Shown: positions 61,372 to 64,000 of the stretch, in pieces | Layout: the number at the start of each line of letters is the position of its first letter | Numbering within the stretch: position 1 is the first letter of the stretch | Source of the DNA: Sandarakinorhabdus sp. | GTDB lineage: Bacteria; Pseudomonadota; Alphaproteobacteria; Sphingomonadales; Sphingomonadaceae | Direction: 5' to 3' | Length of the DNA: 64,000 bases | Assembly (NCBI GenBank): GCA_020692215.1 | Contig: JAIMKW010000002.1 | Coordinates: 558,001-622,000 of the forward strand | Position numbers and translations under genes: made by a program | The notes under the pieces: generated by a model | Databases searched by the model: none | Told to the model about the DNA's origin: nothing | The model's input: only the letters and a program-made list of their open reading frames with translations

Positions 61372-62964
61372 TCACAGCGCGAGCGCCTGCGGGCGCTGAC
61401 GGCGCAACCACAGTGCGACCATGAGCCGGGTCACGGTGACAGCCGTGAAGACGGACGTGATGATGCCGATGATCAGCACCACGGCAAAGCCCTTGATCGG
61501 GCCCGATCCGAACCAGAACATGATCACAGCGGCAATGGTGTTGGTGACATTGGCATCGAAAATGGTGCGCGACGCCTCCTTGTAGCCGGTCTCGATCGAC
61601 GCGACCACATTGCGTCCTTTGCGCAGCTCTTCCCTGATGCGCTCGTTGATGAGCACATTGGCATCCACCGCAGCACCAATCGTGAGCACAAAACCCGCAA
61701 TGCCCGGAAGCGTGAGCGTGGCACCCAGGCCCGACATCACGCCGATGATGATGATGCCGTTCAGGAACAGCGCAATCACCGAATAGATACCGAAGCGGCC
61801 GTAGGTGACGATCATGAAGACAGCAACAAAAACAGTCGCCAATATGCTCGCGATGGCACCTGCGCGGATCGAATCCGCACCCAGGTCAGGGCCGACGGTT
61901 CGTTCCTCGATCACGGTCAGCGCAACTGGCAGCTTGCCCGATCGCAGCAGGATGGAAAGCTCGTTGGCGCTTTCAGTGGTGAAATTTCCGGAAATGACAC
62001 CCGATCCGCCAAGGATCGGCTCGTTGATCCGCGGCGCGGATATCACCTGGCCATCAAGGATGATGGCAAAGGGCAAGCCGACATTTTCCTGTGTCGCCTT
62101 GGCGAAACGCCGGCCGCCGATGCTGTCGAACCGGAAGGAAACGACGGGAAGGCCATCCTGGAAGCTGGGCTGGCTGTCGACCAGCTGATCCCCGGAAATC
62201 AGCACACGCCGCTTCACGACAACAACGCCGCCGTCCGCATTCGGGAGCACCTGGCTTCCCGCAGGGGCCCGCCCCTGCGCAGCCAGTGCCGGATCGGCCA
62301 TGGTGTCGACCAGCTTGAACTCCAGCTTGGCGGTCTTGCCCAGCAACGCCTTCAGGGCATCGGGATCCTGCAGACCCGGCACCTGCACGACAATCCGGGT
62401 ATCGCCCTGGCGAATGATGGTGGGTTCACGCGTGCCCAACTCGTCGATCCGGCGACGGATGACCTCCACCGCCTGTGCCATCGCGGAATCGACTTCGGCG
62501 TTCAGGCCGGCAGTCGTTGGGCGAAGAACGACACGGTTTCCGTCCATCAGGCTTACGTCGATATCCCGCTGGGCCGAAAGCTGCCCAATCGGGCGCGAAA
62601 GGCCGCGCATGGTCTCGATCGCCCGGTCCACGTCGGCCGGGTTGCGCACAGTGAAGCTGATCGCACCGTCGCGAACAGACAGGTCTAGATAGGAGATGAC
62701 GCCACCATCGGCCTGGCGCAGTTCGGTACGAACGATATCTTCAAGCGTTTCCAGCCGGGCCTTTGCAATGTCAGCGCGCTCGGCTTCGAGCAGGATATGG
62801 CTGCCACCGCGCAGATCGAGCCCGAGGTTCAGCTGCTGGCTGGGAACGCCGGCAGGCAGGTCTGCTGCCTGCTGTTCGGTCAGGAGATTGGGCAAGGCCA
62901 GTACCGCACCAACCAGCAAGGTCAGTGCGATGGCCCAGATCTTCCAGGGCGGAAAGTCCTGCAT
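61372..62964 (-). CDS. secD: Protein translocase subunit SecD
   Basis: The 530-aa subunit has LGLDLRGGSHILLEAE near residue 46, a large periplasmic domain with VQVPGLQDPDALKALLGKTA, and GFVLTIGAAVDANVLINERI followed by REELRKG, whose Asp is the proton-path residue in SecD. Six predicted membrane helices. ATG at 62964, 9 bp after yajC. Confidence 0.96.
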   Translation of the reverse strand: MQDFPPWKIWAIALTLLVGAVLALPNLLTEQQAADLPAGVPSQQLNLGLDLRGGSHILLEAERADIAKARLETLEDIVRTELRQADGGVISYLDLSVRDGAISFTVRNPADVDRAIETMRGLSRPIGQLSAQRDIDVSLMDGNRVVLRPTTAGLNAEVDSAMAQAVEVIRRRIDELGTREPTIIRQGDTRIVVQVPGLQDPDALKALLGKTAKLEFKLVDTMADPALAAQGRAPAGSQVLPNADGGVVVVKRRVLISGDQLVDSQPSFQDGLPVVSFRFDSIGGRRFAKATQENVGLPFAIILDGQVISAPRINEPILGGSGVISGNFTTESANELSILLRSGKLPVALTVIEERTVGPDLGADSIRAGAIASILATVFVAVFMIVTYGRFGIYSVIALFLNGIIIIGVMSGLGATLTLPGIAGFVLTIGAAVDANVLINERIREELRKGRNVVASIETGYKEASRTIFDANVTNTIAAVIMFWFGSGPIKGFAVVLIIGIITSVFTAVTVTRLMVALWLRRQRPQALAL

Positions 62965-62973
62965 GTCGGCGCG

Positions 62974-63321
62974 TCAGGCCTTGGCGTCGTTGGCGGCCGC
63001 TGCGGTTCCACGCGGCGTCACACTTGTCAGTGTCGATTTGATGGCCTTCACCTTCACCGTTGGTGAAAGCTCGATTTCCACTTCCTGGTCGGTCACCTTG
63101 ATGACGCGCCCGACAAGCCCGCCGCCGGTCACGACATCATCCCCCTTCTTCACCGCATCCACCATCGCGCGATGCTGCTTCAACCGCTGCTGCTGCGGCC
63201 GAATGATCAGGAACCAGAAGATCACGAACAGCAGGACAAGCGGCACGATCTTGATCAGGAAGCCCGAGGTGCCTCCTGCGGCTCCGGCAGCGCTCTGGGC
63301 ATAGGCTGGGGTCGAGAACAT
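62974..63321 (-). CDS. yajC: Preprotein translocase subunit YajC
   Basis: The 115-aa protein has one membrane helix (FLIKIVPLVLLFVIFWFLII), followed by RPQQQRLKQHRAMVDAVKKG and DDVVTGGGLVGRVIKVTD, all characteristic. YajC binds SecDF. ATG at 63321. First gene of the yajC-secD-secF operon. Confidence 0.96.
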   Translation of the reverse strand: MFSTPAYAQSAAGAAGGTSGFLIKIVPLVLLFVIFWFLIIRPQQQRLKQHRAMVDAVKKGDDVVTGGGLVGRVIKVTDQEVEIELSPTVKVKAIKSTLTSVTPRGTAAAANDAKA

Positions 63322-63375
63322 GAAAGCTGGTTTCCCTGTTGTCTGAAAATCTGCTGGATGAATGTCTGGTGGGCG

Positions 63376-63404
63376 CGCTTACACGGCCACGCGGGGGAAT
63401 TCAA
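63376..63404 (-). promoter_or_regulatory. Candidate promoter for yajC-secD-secF
   Basis: The minus strand reads TTGAAT, 17 bases, TAAGCG, 54 bp upstream of the yajC ATG. The -10 is weak (three of six). It is the best candidate in the 128-bp divergent gap. Confidence 0.35.
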
Positions 63405-63449
63405 ATGGCCGGTTTTTCAAATGGGCGCACATTCGCTAGGCACAAGAGC

Positions 63450-64000
63450 ATGAACAGCATGAATCCCGAACTGGCAGAGCGGATTGCCGCTGCACTCGAA
63501 CGGCTCGCCCCGCCTGCCCCGACAGAGGCCGACGCCGCCAACGGCCGCCATTTCCGCTGGGATGGACGCCGCCTCGCTCCGGTCGCCGGCACAACCGCCC
63601 TTCCACTGGAGCGATTCGTCGGCGTCGAAAGCCAGAAGGCCGCCCTCATGCTCAATGTCGGTGCGCTGGCCCAGGGCGCTGCCGCGCACGACATGCTGCT
63701 GTGGGGCGCGCGCGGCATGGGGAAATCCGCCCTCGTCCGCAGTGTCGCTGCTGCGCGCGCCGTCGCCCTGGTGCAGGCCGCGGGCGACCAGTTGGGCACA
63801 CTTCCAGACCTCTTCGAACGATTACAGCCGATCGCTCGGCCCTTCCTGCTCTTCGTCGATGATCTCGCCTTTGCCGCCACCGATCCCGCGGTGCGGCTGT
63901 TGCGCTCGGTGCTGGATGGCGGGATCGCGGAACGGCCAGCCAATGTCCGCCTCGCCGTCACGTCCAACCACCGCCACCTTGTGGAGCGTGAGGCGACAGA
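63450..64000 (+). CDS. DUF815-family AAA+ ATPase, N-terminal part (cut by window edge)
   Basis: About 183 codons are visible. The sequence has LPLERFVGVESQKAALMLNV, Walker A LLWGARGMGKSALVRS (84-99), Walker B PFLLFVDDLAF (131-141) and the sensor-like LAVTSNHRHL, as in the DUF815 ATPases, whose role is not known. Start ATG 63450, or ATG 63459. It diverges from yajC, a common arrangement in alphaproteobacteria as I recall. Confidence 0.88.
   Translation, partial: MNSMNPELAERIAAALERLAPPAPTEADAANGRHFRWDGRRLAPVAGTTALPLERFVGVESQKAALMLNVGALAQGAAAHDMLLWGARGMGKSALVRSVAAARAVALVQAAGDQLGTLPDLFERLQPIARPFLLFVDDLAFAATDPAVRLLRSVLDGGIAERPANVRLAVTSNHRHLVEREAT

Overview
The window is high-GC chromosomal DNA from an alphaproteobacterium, most likely Sphingomonadales. 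Three things suggest this: the gene order of the ribosomal block, two secreted proteins with the PEPxxWA-CTERM tail typical of that order, and the alphaproteobacterial cluster ahcY-tsaE-amgK-murU-addB-addA-trxA. The assignment rests on gene content read by eye; no database search was run. Almost every base belongs to a recognisable gene. The only gene-free stretch over 300 bp is 19612-20049.

Layout. Positions 1-559 hold the 5' part of an iron-dependent alcohol dehydrogenase gene (minus strand, cut by the window edge). Positions 625-19611 are one long minus-strand block with the str, S10, spc and alpha ribosomal operons in canonical order: rpsL-rpsG-fusA-tuf, rpsJ to rplO, secY-adk, rpsM-rpsK-rpoA-rplQ. 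A clear intrinsic terminator follows tuf, and a consensus -35 promoter lies between adk and rpsM. Positions 20050-24112 are mixed: a DUF1003 membrane protein, an enoyl-CoA hydratase family enzyme, a DNA methyltransferase with an Mrr-like C-terminal domain, and a DUF423 membrane protein. Positions 24264-30842 carry secA, two PEP-CTERM proteins (one PhoX-like) and argJ. Positions 30989-42188 carry a GST and the minus-strand run ahcY-tsaE-amgK-murU-addB-addA-trxA (SAH hydrolysis, tRNA t6A, MurNAc recycling, recombination repair, thioredoxin).

Positions 42369-51605 hold a SAM methyltransferase paired with a 95-aa unknown protein, an MscS channel, an S9 peptidase, a fused pabB-pabC, an aspartate aminotransferase, and msrP-msrQ (periplasmic methionine sulfoxide repair). 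Positions 51556-56461 hold a HAD phosphatase, a secreted nuclease and a complete Mla-type lipid transport operon (permease with STAS-like domain, ATPase, MCE protein, lipoprotein). A tRNA-Met(CAT) follows with its own promoter. Next comes an overlapping operon of isoaspartyl peptidase, ferredoxin reductase-type flavoprotein and nitronate monooxygenase. The end carries yajC-secD-secF and an Mth938-like gene, then the start of a DUF815 ATPase gene.

Most interesting signals: the DNA methyltransferase gene falls from about 70% to about 40% GC exactly over its target-recognition region, which suggests specificity swapping by transfer. That enzyme also ends in an Mrr-like domain with an unusual SVK catalytic triplet. 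The MlaF ATPase ends in a perfect 36-bp in-frame triplication. The methyltransferase plus 95-aa protein pair beside ahcY is an uncharacterised two-gene cassette. Ribosomal protein S5 has a 70-residue RGG-rich extension. No CRISPR, IS element, prophage or toxin-antitoxin locus was seen.
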